DNA from: Coriolopsis trogii
Lineage: Eukaryota; Basidiomycota; Agaricomycetes; Polyporales; Polyporaceae
DNA length: 64,000 nt
Assembly: GCA_020543525.1 (NCBI GenBank)
Contig: JAHYIO010000033.1
Location: 434,001-498,000, forward strand
Direction of reading: 5' to 3'
Made by a program: the position numbers and the translations under genes
Notes under the pieces: model-generated
Seen by the model: only the letters and a program-made list of their open reading frames with translations
The model's database searches: none
Told to the model about the DNA's origin: nothing
Shown: positions 21,414 through 31,033 of the stretch, piece by piece
Layout: every line of letters starts with the position of its first letter
How positions within the stretch are numbered: position 1 is the first letter of the stretch

Positions 21414-23060
21414 CTAGACCGAAGATGTCTCCGCCTCAGCCTGTCCTTGCCCACGCGGCAACCTGGGAATCATGTCCATCTCTTCCACCCCATCTCCGTC
21501 TTCCTGAGCCTGTGCAGTTTCTCCATGGTTTTGAGGCTCTATATATCCAATGGAGCCCATGACTCGTGTGGCAATGAAGCTCGGTGTGCTTTCGTTCGAG
21601 ATATGGAGCTCATGGTTGATGATTGCCTTTGCCACATTGCTCTTGGACTCCTGGAGGTGGAGTAGGAATCGTAGGACGAGTATGGCAGTAAGCCTAGCTA
21701 TGCTCAGTCAGTACTGCCTCATCTGACAATGGTGCTTACAGACGATTCAGAGAATGGGGTAATGTTGCTTGCAAACCCATTGTCATTGAAAATCTACAAT
21801 CCATGCATAAGTGTCAAGGTGTTGTGTGAGTATGCGGGTATTGGTTTCAAAACTCACCAACCGAAGTGTAAATGCAAGATGAAGGACATTAAGAATGAGC
21901 AGTGCACTGATGAGGGAAAAAAAGGAGCAATAAGTCTCCAGCCACTCCTTAAGGATTAGCATCTTTTGTAGCCACACATGAAGTAGATTAGCCCTGTATT
22001 CATTCTTAGCTCAATTTTTTTGAACTATGACAATAAAACAAACCATCTCTTAGTATGATACCTGCTAACGAGTGAGGGTGTCCAAATTGTAAGAGAATCT
22101 CTTCCCATCCTATACTTTTGAAAGTGATTCCAATGAGAAGAACATCCCCAGTAATCAAGCACATTCTTGATATGATGGTGACTAGCATAATTGATTAAGT
22201 CAGCAATTGCTATAAACAAGCTATGATAGTAGACACTATCATACATCTAATTTAGAACAGTCCCATGTTAGCTTTATAATAGTTTCAATGTTAGAATGAA
22301 TATAGTACTTGACTACTGTGACTTCTGTGATGTTCTGAGTAACAACACAACCAAATAATGGGTCAATTGACCCTTGAAGAGGCCATGCTACAATTGACAC
22401 CTAGCAGAGATATTGAGTATAACCCAGATTATTGTTCACAAACAACTGTACTTACAATATTGACAACAAATGGTGCTATCAAAAGTAGGAAAACAAGAAT
22501 GGACAACGGTAAGTGTTTGTGACTTAGTGCAAATGCTCGTAATGAAGAAAATGCTACTAATTGGTCAGCACAATGCTGCAATATAACAAGTTAAGAGGTT
22601 GAGATCTTTGTTCTGACTTACCAGCCCAAGGGATGTATTGGAGAATTTCCGTGTAAATGGAGGCCCTTTGGGCTATAGTACAACTATTCAATAATGATGT
22701 TAGCCAGGCACCTCTTCATCCTCAGAGATATTCAGACCTCTACATGTATTATTGGTTTGTGTAAGTTGTGCTATAGGCAAGTGGGTGCACATACCTCATC
22801 CATGGTGAATATTGGTAGACAAAGAAGCAGACCTATAATACTGTATGCAAGTGATATATACTTGCTTAACAAATATATGATGGCTGGCCCAGTAGCTTTG
22901 TGTTTCCAGATATACTGCACCTCACTGCCAAGGGTGATAGTGCACTCATATATGAAGAACACTCCACACTGTCAACCTCATAGTAAGAATATTCATACTG
23001 TTCATAACATACCAGATGCTGCAAATATGCAACAGGTTTCCACAGTGCTGTAAGATCAAG
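21414..23060 (-). CDS. inner-right DUF6533-type membrane protein (possibly pseudogene)
   Basis: Mirror copy of the gene at 5020-6859. The DUF6533 core reads FFIYECTITLGSEVQYIW followed by KATGPAIIYLLSKYISLAYS (near 22962-22840). Downstream, in minus-strand order, are an SSLRAFAL exon near 22550, HPHSLAGIILRDGLF near 22085-22030, ALLILNVLHLAFTL near 21915, TAILVLRFLLHLQE near 21690 and a soluble tail ending at 21414 (PRLPRGQGQAEAETSSV). Small introns seem to explain most stops, so it may be expressed, but I could not build one gap-free model. As in the left copy, the region above about 21860 is AT-rich and nearly lacks CG dinucleotides, while the last exon is ordinary. The family has several membrane helices and no assigned function. 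Confidence 0.55.
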
Positions 23061-23999
23061 TGCAAGTGAGCAGGAGTTGCATATATTCCCATACTAGTGC
23101 AAAGCAGACCCACATAGCATTATATCCTGCAATCAGGTCAGAATCTGAGCCTTGAGATGTAGACATAACAAAAAGCAGCAATTGAGAGCTTGCAAAAGGT
23201 GGGGATGTATAGATGCATCACTTCTTCGCCAAATTATTTATATGCTGCTGCATAGTCTGTTCTGGGATCAAGAGATCAGTATCTATTGGGCACTCATTGT
23301 GATCAAGGAGATGTTTGTTACTCTGATTAGTCTGATTGTTGCTGCATGATGTTTCCTCAAAAGTACATGCTATCCAATCAAGCTCACACCAGTATCATAT
23401 GTGATATATTCAGAGATAGACACATTGCATTCATGCTCCATGATGCTAATGGGAGCACCATCTACTGATCAAGGGAGGGAGATATTAGTTGCTCAAAGGA
23501 AGGATCAGCACTAGCAGGGCCAGTGTGTCTCAAGATATCAACATGTACAACAGAAATGTGAACATGTTATCCTGATGGTAGCATGGAGGATACTGGCACT
23601 GCTTAAGTGTGACACACCATCCAATGTTAGTTGGGCCCATGCACAGTCATAAATCATGTCTATGATTGCAAAGATGTAAAAAATCACTACCTGGAAACTG
23701 CTCAATGAGCTCAACACTGGGTCACCTATATCACTTGAAACACAGCCCATGTTTGTAAGATGTCTCTGTCAATACATAGTAGACAACGTCGACATCATGC
23801 ATCGCAGGTGGTAGCCATCCGAAGTGCTCATGTAGGACGGACAACTCCGGCGTGCACTGCATATGCGGCTTCTGCATCATCACATGTTGTTGACAGAGTT
23901 CAATAGAATATTGCAGGTTAGACAACGAGAGGAGATACAGATGTGCAGATGGTCGGTTGCGGTGCTGTCGCGAGATGAAGCATGAATGTGTTCAGCAAG
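23061..23999. other. CpG-poor spacer, mirror of 4261-5019
   Basis: No gene recognised. The CpG-poor composition ends near 23755, which mirrors the left boundary near 4610. A hydrophobic minus-strand ORF at 23538-23750 is short and unsupported. Confidence 0.4.
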
Positions 24000-24890
24000 G
24001 CCGGCGGCTGAGGCAAACCCATCAATGTACCTTGCAATTCTTCCGGTGTCAAAGATGTGTTGCAATGTCAGTACCCAGGCATACCTGTACGTTCAGTGAA
24101 TCTTGTAAGACCGAGGACACACTGAAAAGGTGAGATACTCGCATATTACATTCACGCAATGTACTAGCCTTGGACCTCAGATGGGATGCTCGAGCTCGCA
24201 CGCTTCGCAGGCCACAGACCGCAAGCGAGAACACTGCTGTTAACCCTTATGAGCATAGAGAATTTGGAAAAGAAAGAGGGGATGTACCAAACGGTCGCAT
24301 CAAATATCAGAAAGTGGACGCTCTTCCTGTCCAGTTGCGCGATTGCGAGACACGCGAACCCTGACTGACAGGTGCTTCTGTCCGTAAATGAGGTCACCTA
24401 GAATCAACGTCAAGATGGAGACTACTGCTACAAATCAGAGACATCTCTTTTCAAGGAAGCGAACTCACCGAAGTGGTGGCAAATATTCCCGGGGCGCCGT
24501 AGAACAGTGCATCAACAGCAGGAACTCCAGTAGGCATCTGCGCAATACGCTCCTCCAACGTTTCCGCGATGGTTTCCTCCAATACCATGCCTACCGCTGG
24601 CGAAAGTTGGATCTTCGATGCGTGAATACGTCGGTCGTAATGATCCAACTTGAAGGGCACCGCGGACAAGGGGACAAGATTACTGACATAGCTTGTGACG
24701 ACGGGAGTGATGGGGAAGTATAGAATCAGGATAGAAGGCGCAACTTCGAGGCTGAGATATCTCAGGCACAGATAGGTGTCGCTGAAGTCGACATGGCAAT
24801 GAAGAGACCCGCTGAGAGTTCGAAAGTTGGCACATGATGCAAGTACCACTAGCAGCGCCATCTCCTCCAAGCAGTTGTGGGCCTTAGAAT
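24000..24890 (-). pseudogene. unidentified membrane-protein-like gene or relic, right copy
   Basis: The minus strand is open for about 139 codons from 24870: a Cys-containing hydrophobic start (MALLVVLASCANFRTL), then APSILILYFPITPVVTSYVS, DRRIHASKIQLSPAVGMVLE, ETIAETLEERIAQMPTGVPA and DALFYGAPGIFATTS, after which a GTGAGT donor follows. A later hydrophobic exon reads VSILTLILGDLIYG. The left copy at 3281-4260 keeps the same landmarks but is more damaged. No known family. The even codon texture and the conserved donor suggest it was a real gene; whether this copy still works is unclear. Confidence 0.4.
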
Positions 24891-25399
24891 ATGTTAGTAG
24901 TAGTGCCTGCTATTATCAAGAATCAAAGACTCAAGTTGAAGGATTGATGCCCTAGATGTGCTCCATCCCCAAGCCGGAGACGGGATCATGAAGGAGGTAG
25001 TCGGGAGGTATTTGAAATCGCCTGATAGTTATATTGGCGACATCGTTGCTCCAAAGTTCGCGCGTAGAGACACAGGTAGCACTTCTCAACGCCGAGGGTG
25101 GACGAGGAGTGCATCGTAGCTAGAGTAGTGATGTTGAGTCTCAACATCTCTCCACGACAGATGCGGAAACCAAGCGCCGATAGCTCGAGTCTCCGCTTTG
25201 GTTTGAAATCGATATTCCTCACTCAATCTACTCACTCTACTCTGAACTCGTCCCTACGCCTCGACTCCAGCCCCTCGTCAACAGCTTTCGTCGATCCTCC
25301 TGCGCGACCCCGACGGGCGAAGGTCTTAGCTCTGGCTATCGTCCTTGATACTCTATGCATCCCCGACCAAGCTACTAGTCGTCCTCGAACACCCTCCCA
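24891..25399. other. duplicated spacer, no gene seen
   Basis: Mirror of about 2801-3280. No supported exon. Confidence 0.4.
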
Positions 25400-26260
25400 G
25401 CCAGAGACCCCACCTGACCTCCGCTCAATCCACGCCGGCCCTCGAGACGAAGACCATATCCACACGTTCAGCATATATTGCGAGGCCATGGCACGGCATC
25501 TGCCGATAAGAAGAGTCTCGCGTTCAAGAGTGTGGTGTACTCACGACGTACGGTGCAGCCGCTGCGCTTCAGGATCTCGAAACGGAGATTCCTGGGATGC
25601 CAATGTGAGAGCGACCCCGAGGGCAAAACTCAGCGGACCCTCGCGGGCACAGCGATCGTCCAACGAGAGGATATTGAGGAGCCCTTGAACCTCTGCCGAG
25701 TCGTGACTCGTAAGTCTACTTCGTTTCTAGCCAACCCGCGGCGCCGTTGCACATCTCAAAATGTCCCCCCCCTCGCCCTCATAGTATGCCTGTCAGGTTT
25801 GCCTATAGAGCTCGCGCAGTGTTCTACTGACGCGTTGGCCGCTGGCCGCATCGCACTGCGCCACTTACGCCGTCCAAGTCTACCTTTCCATCGATCACCT
25901 CGACCTCGTCTAGCAAACCAACTGCACCAAATGCGCTAGGTCGAAGATGGTCTTTCCTTCAGCTCACGGTGATCTCGACCAGGATCATGACTGGGAAGGA
26001 CGCATACACACAAAGACCCGCGCGATTTTATATCGAGCAGCCCGCCAACCAGTCGTCTGCTTCAAGTTCCACCATTTCCTGACGGCCACAACATCACCAT
26101 GGAGTCCTCGGGGGCGGCGCGCAGTCCCGGGCGAAGAGCGACATCAAGAAGGTGCAGAGCTGGAAGGCAAGCCGGATGCGGAGACGTCGCTTGCCTAGGC
26201 CGTCGTGGTCGGCTTCGTGCGTGCAGCCAATTCATGCGATACGGACTGACTGTTCTGGTG
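25400..26260 (+). pseudogene. old COPE relic, outer-right copy
   Basis: Plus-strand fragments match COPE and the left relic: TKTISTRSAYIARPWHGIC near 25450 (left relic TKTLSTRSEYSPRLWHGLC), RTLAGTAIVQREDIEEPLN near 25635, VYLSIDHLDLV near 25880 (COPE VYLSINRPDLA) and GKPDAETSLA near 26170 followed by RAANSCDTD. Several in-frame stops and frame changes separate them. Neither the N-terminal nor the C-terminal exon is present. Confidence 0.65.
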
Positions 26261-27229
26261 CGTGCACTCAATATCAGCATTTGAAGTAGAGTTGCACAGA
26301 GGGGCCGAGACTTTGCACCCTCCGTCTCTCCTCGTGAGCTCCGTTCGTCCCGTTGGCGACTGGTCGGGTGGATTCTCAATTCTCGCATCTGTCGGGGCAC
26401 AGCTACGACCGTCAACGGCGCACCTACATGGCGGCTTCGTTGCGAGCCTCTCTGTACCGTTGTTTGCCGTCGCTCTCCGCTTAAGGCGTGTAGTTGTGTT
26501 CCCGTACGGTATGCTTCTTTATACTGGCTAGGAAATGAGACATGTTGACAGAGCTCATGCGAGCAAGCGCATGCTTGTGGGGAACTTCTGAGGAACGAGC
26601 CGTCGATTACGCATGCTCGTCTCTGCCTTCCGCGAACCCAAGATGGTTGTAACACGTACCTGTGCTTCTCACATGGACCCAGGGAGCGAGAGTACGTCCA
26701 TAACCTACGTGAGAGGTGCGCGCAGCGCTGTGCGCACGAGCTTCGAAGCTCAGCGGACCGGACACAGTCCACACGGTGGAGAGCGAGTACTGACACTAAG
26801 ATCAGAATGATGCTGTGAGACCGCGGTGGGCGCCGTCGCGCTGAGAGCGAACCTTAACTCCGGCCTTTGTTGCACTGCGAGAGTGGCTCGTATACTGCAC
26901 GCCTCTGCCAGCCAGGACGGTCGCATTCTAGTGGTCACGACGTCATGACTAATGGGTGGCATATGCACGAAAGCGTTCATAGCAGAGGTAGACGAGTAGG
27001 ACCGAAGTCGGTGACCCTATGCTCGTCTCATGCTTCAGGTCTTCCTCCGCTGCCAGGTGTAATGCCTGACTTGGATCCGGCTATGTCAAGGAGTCATTGC
27101 ATTAGCAGCAAAGCGACAGAGGCGGAATTTTGGCGTAGATGCTCTGGGATGTTGTCGTGTACGGCGAGCTCTCAGATGGACGACGGCGACCTACATAGAT
27201 TCTTGTCATTCTTGGATCTCGATCCATAC
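26261..27229. other. spacer between COPE relic and outer-right DUF6533 relic
   Basis: No gene. It is related to the left arm at 1163-2030 in inverted orientation. Confidence 0.4.
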
Positions 27230-28400
27230 TGTTGTCCGCTCAGCATACCACTGAACCTCGATCGCTCCTCTCCACCTCCAGCAGCGGCCCCGCAAATGCG
27301 GGCTCGCCGTACCCCATGACCATGCTTCTCGCATCGAGCCTGGAAAGCGCGAGACCCTCAACAGCTGTCGTGGCGCCCTCTTCGCCGGACGCAGGCAGCG
27401 GGGCACCTACGAGCCCATCACCGGGCTGAAGTCGACCGAACTCATCATTGAGAGAGCGAGCGTTGGCGCATCAGCTCGTGGTACATAGGCCGCGTGGAGG
27501 TCAAGCAGAATGCGCGATACTAGGATGGCTGTGAAGCTACTTATATTACTTATATATGGGGGTTACGTTGTTGAGCACGAGCGCAAATCATGGCGTGACT
27601 GGAGCTCGCAGAGAGATCTTCGGTCTTCCCTACCGTATCGACTTCTTCTGCACGGCCCACAGAGCGAGGGCTTCAAGACGCACTCACCGATGATTCTTAT
27701 ACGTATTGATGAGTACGTAGCTTCTGGGACCGCATTGATGTCGCATGGATCCGGAGCTTTCATCAGCCATTGGATGCGCTCGAACGGTCTGCTAGCCTTA
27801 AGATCGTGTGTTCAAAGCAGATGCCCTCTCGATGCTCAGCGTAGTAGCAGATTAACCATTGATACTCTAAGTGCTTGTACTGACAGCTGGATCAAAGGGG
27901 GTGCAAGGTGGACGAGTACAACTTAACTTGAGCGCTGACCATGCGATTCGCACGGCCTTCTCAAGTGTCTTGACTCTTCGCTCTGCTCCATATTGTGAAA
28001 GATGTCTCGTCTCATTCTGTTCACGCTCCCAATGGCTGCCATGCTTGCGTGCTCGTGTGCTCATCGACATCTCTGAACTTTTGACGTGAGTCCTCCTCTT
28101 TGCTGCTGCAAAGTTGTGCAGGGAGGTGAGCTCTTGGCGTTCTACACCGGCACGCCGTGTCACTAGGCAATTCTGTGCGCAATACACCGAGGATCACACC
28201 GGATCCAGTCGTGGCTCAATCGTGTAGATATAGCCTGCAGTACGTTTATCTAGTCATTCTCACCCTGGCTTCGCAAACTCCTGCCTCAGGCTGGCCAAGA
28301 GCTCTGTTGTCTCCCATTCATCTAAAGCGACGAGTCTTGCCTTTCGCTCATACACACGATACATCGCAGAATGCTCCCTCAAAGAGAGCGACAGCAAAAC
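27230..28400 (-). pseudogene. outer-right DUF6533-type gene relic
   Basis: Mirror of 1-1162. The 3' end on the minus strand (27462-27233) is about 90 percent identical to 923-1162 and preserves the tail (SSVDFSPVMGS, then GEEGATTAVEGLA) and the preceding helix, but relative to the left copy there are small insertions (27545-27560 carries an extra ATATAAGTA-like stretch) and shifts. The match continues weakly to about 28370. I could not recover the DUF6533 core, so this copy is probably dead. Confidence 0.5.
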
Positions 28401-28940
28401 TTCACGAAGGTCATGCAATTTCGTTAGTGCGCCACCCACAAAGGGCGAAGGGGGTATGTAAGGACTTCGCTAGGCTTGCTTTGTGCGCTATCCTACTACG
28501 CACGACCTCGGGGCGTATACAAGTCCTACTCGTCCTCGACCTTGAACCCACCTCAACGCCTGCCTCAAATTGTCAATCCCGCCACTGTGCCACCGACCAC
28601 AAAACTGACTTACCCCGATCGTACGTATACTCCGCACAACATGAGACACGCAATGTCACTGACTACTATGCCTTTTGCTCAGGTGTCGTGAGACAGCTAT
28701 GTCAATATGGCTCCCAATCATTCGACCTGGACGAGTTTATCCATGCAAGTCAGTATACGTACGCTGATTACTTATCATATCTCTCACGGCAGAGCGTCTT
28801 CGTTGCAGTTCTAGCTGCGATGGTAGCGTACGGAGAGACGATTACAAGCAAAACACGGGCATGCATTGCTCTTCACATAAGAACTCTCGTTGAGTGATTC
28901 GATGACTTCCGGGAGTTCCTCTATTCACGAAGCTCTGCCT
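28401..28940. other. region upstream of the second coiled-coil gene; possible missed 5' exon
   Basis: The plus strand has a Pro-rich stretch near 28498-28620 (RGVYKSYSSSTLNPPQRLPQ, then IVNPATVPPTTKLTYPD) that reads like an exon followed by a GTACGT donor. It may be the true start of the coiled-coil gene. Confidence 0.3.
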
Positions 28941-30596
28941 ATGGACCTCCAGAGGGATCCCAGGAAACACAGACTGCTCCGAAACGTTCGGACAGACCCA
29001 CAAAACGGCCTTCGAGACAAGCTTCGGGCGAGTAAGGAGTTTGTAAATATGTGAGTACTTTCTCGCGATACCCTTCCAGTCGCCCTTTACGAACGTTCCC
29101 CTTTCACTATGTGCCCTCGTCGATTACGCTAGACTCACCAAGATAGAAAGTGAGGATTCAGCCTCGAAATGGAGCAAATCGCGTTATTTGACTCGAATCG
29201 GGGTGTATCCCCCCAGCAAGACTTCCATTAGGCAGGTGATTCGTGACCGTTCGTCTCTACCTTGTCCACCCGTCGCTCTGACATACGCGCGTTGATTTAG
29301 TACCAAGAAACCTGTATTCGCCTCCAAGACGATCACGATCGCCTGAAGAGGAAGCTCAAACGTCTGCAGAAGGGGCTCAAAGCCTCTCAAGCCAGATGCG
29401 ACACTCTAGAGGCGGAGCTCGCTGACGCAAGGGCGGAGGCCGTGCAGACGCATGTGGATGAGAACGAAGTCCCCATGGAGCTGGATCCTGTTGACAGTCA
29501 ACTGGACCCGTCTACCTCCACCCTCGTGCAGCCTCAGAGGGAGCAGATTGGGAGTACGCTACGTCGTACGCCTACGTGAGTGGCCATCCTCTTTGTTAAT
29601 TCAAGGACGCGAGACTAACATATGTTTTTTTGGTCTCTTGCTTTGTTCTTAGCCTCGATTACTTCGAGCCCTTCACTCCCGTGCGCAACGCGACTGCTGG
29701 CAGCCGCACACAGCTCCCACCCACACCCGATTCCAACGACCGCCCGCGTAAGAAGACGGTCTCGCGCGAGAACTCACGGGCGTATCATCCATACCCCGAC
29801 GGACGACGGACAGGAAGTCCGAGTCCGGGTCCCTCGAGGCGGTCAAGCGCTCCTTGCCACGTGACTCCCTCGCGGCGGGGATCTCAGGTAACTCTGCCAG
29901 GACATATGGTTGTAGGTCGGTGCTGAAGACGCTTCATAGGCCCCGAGCGTATCGTCGACAGACGCAGACGCCTCCGAGCTTCGGAACGAGGTCGCTAAAG
30001 CGACGAAGAAATTTCTTACCAGACACCGCACACGCCGCCAGCGGGAGAAAGAAGCCGTTCGCGAGCAGCTCCGCCAGGAGCTCGAGGCCAAGCACGTGCG
30101 AGAAGCGGAAATGCGCGCGAGCATGCAGAGACTAGAGAAGGAGATCGAGCAGGTGAGCTCATGTCCTCATCGCGGGCCCGCACTCCTCACTGTCAGCCTT
30201 CTCTGACAGCTCTCGTCCCGTCACACAGTTACGTCTCGCAGCCGAGAATAACGCGCGGGAGCTCGCTCGCCTCACATTGCGGAACCTGGAGCGCACGACC
30301 GAAATGAAGCGTCTCCGCATGCAAGAGGAGAACCTCCGCAGGGACGCGCAAGAGCTGCGCGACCAACTGCTCCGTTTCGTCGAGCAGAACGGGGACATCC
30401 TTACGCGCGCGAACGAGCGCATCCGGGAGCAGACTGAGGCGCTGCAGATGGCACAGGAGTCGGTGTGCAAGCTGGTGGACAGGCTTCGGGCGTTCACTGC
30501 GAGTGTTCAGGTGGGCGTGGGTAATTGGGTAAGTGACTTGATTCGCAGGTCTTCGCGATGCTGACATCGGATGTATGGCTGCAGTTCGGCTGGTAG
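28941..30596 (+). CDS. coiled-coil protein, unknown function (5' end uncertain)
   Basis: From about 29100 the exons are clear: SRYLTRIGVYPPSKTSIR, then the coiled coil LQDDHDRLKRKLKRLQKGLK, a Pro/Ser-rich linker (LDYFEPFTPVRNATAGS, then RTGSPSPGPSRRSSAP), and a long second coiled coil (KKFLTRHRTRRQREKEAVRE, LRLAAENNARELARLTLRN, QELRDQLLRFVEQNGDILT). The end VFAMLTSDVWLQFGW stops at 30594-30596. For the start, the model used here begins MDLQRDPRKHRLLRN at 28941 with a GTGAGT donor near 29051. An alternative uses the overlapping frame (YGPPEGSQETQTAPKRSDRP) with a GTAAGG donor near 29033 and an upstream exon near 28500. Both keep the downstream frame. No enzyme motif; a scaffold or cytoskeletal role is possible but unproven. 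Confidence 0.65.
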
Positions 30597-31033
30597 TGAG
30601 CGTTCACTAATCGCCCTTTCCCTCTTGTTATCGTACAGTACAGGTTATGTGTCATGAAGCTTTTTGCGTTGCCTCATAACGTCGTATTTGTTCCGATTGA
30701 CTCGGCGTAGCTGCACGCACGGTACTAAAGCGCACGCGTGCATTCAGGTGCAATGCTTATCGTCAGGATCCCTTCTGTACCCTGAGAAGATTTGTACGAA
30801 CGGTGCCGTACCTTCTAGCAGGGCGGGAGTTGTGGCTGTTTTCTGGCTGTGCTTGCAGATTCTCACGGACTCGGAAGCATGACAGTTTGCTAGCAAACCC
30901 TTCGACTTCCCCAGCCCACAAAACCTGGGATTTTGCTCCCAGTTTCCCATCTTCCTCAAGGACGGTCACTGGTAAGAAATTCTCCTCTGAGACGTCCAGG
31001 AGCTGACGATACAAGCCCAGCTCGATTGTGAAC
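30597..31033. other. intergenic between coiled-coil and HET genes
   Basis: No exon recognised; it must hold the HET gene promoter. Confidence 0.4.

Larger units (their letters stand above)
19905..28385. repeat. right arm of the large inverted segmental duplication
   Basis: Reverse-complement counterpart of 1-8400, with the same order of elements: COPE copy, DUF6533 gene, unidentified membrane-protein relic, COPE relic, DUF6533 relic. Spacing is kept within about 200 bp over 8.4 kb. The outer end cannot be fixed because the left arm runs off the window. Confidence 0.85.

Noticed and set aside
1..28385. Inverted arms as a transposon with terminal inverted repeats
   Set aside because: The arms consist of ordinary host genes (COPE, DUF6533), no transposase is seen between them, and divergence is high, so segmental duplication fits better.
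28157..28897. 246-codon plus-strand ORF
   Set aside because: It partly overlaps the mirrored DUF6533 relic and shows no domain. Only the Pro-rich stretch in another frame near 28500 looked exon-like.
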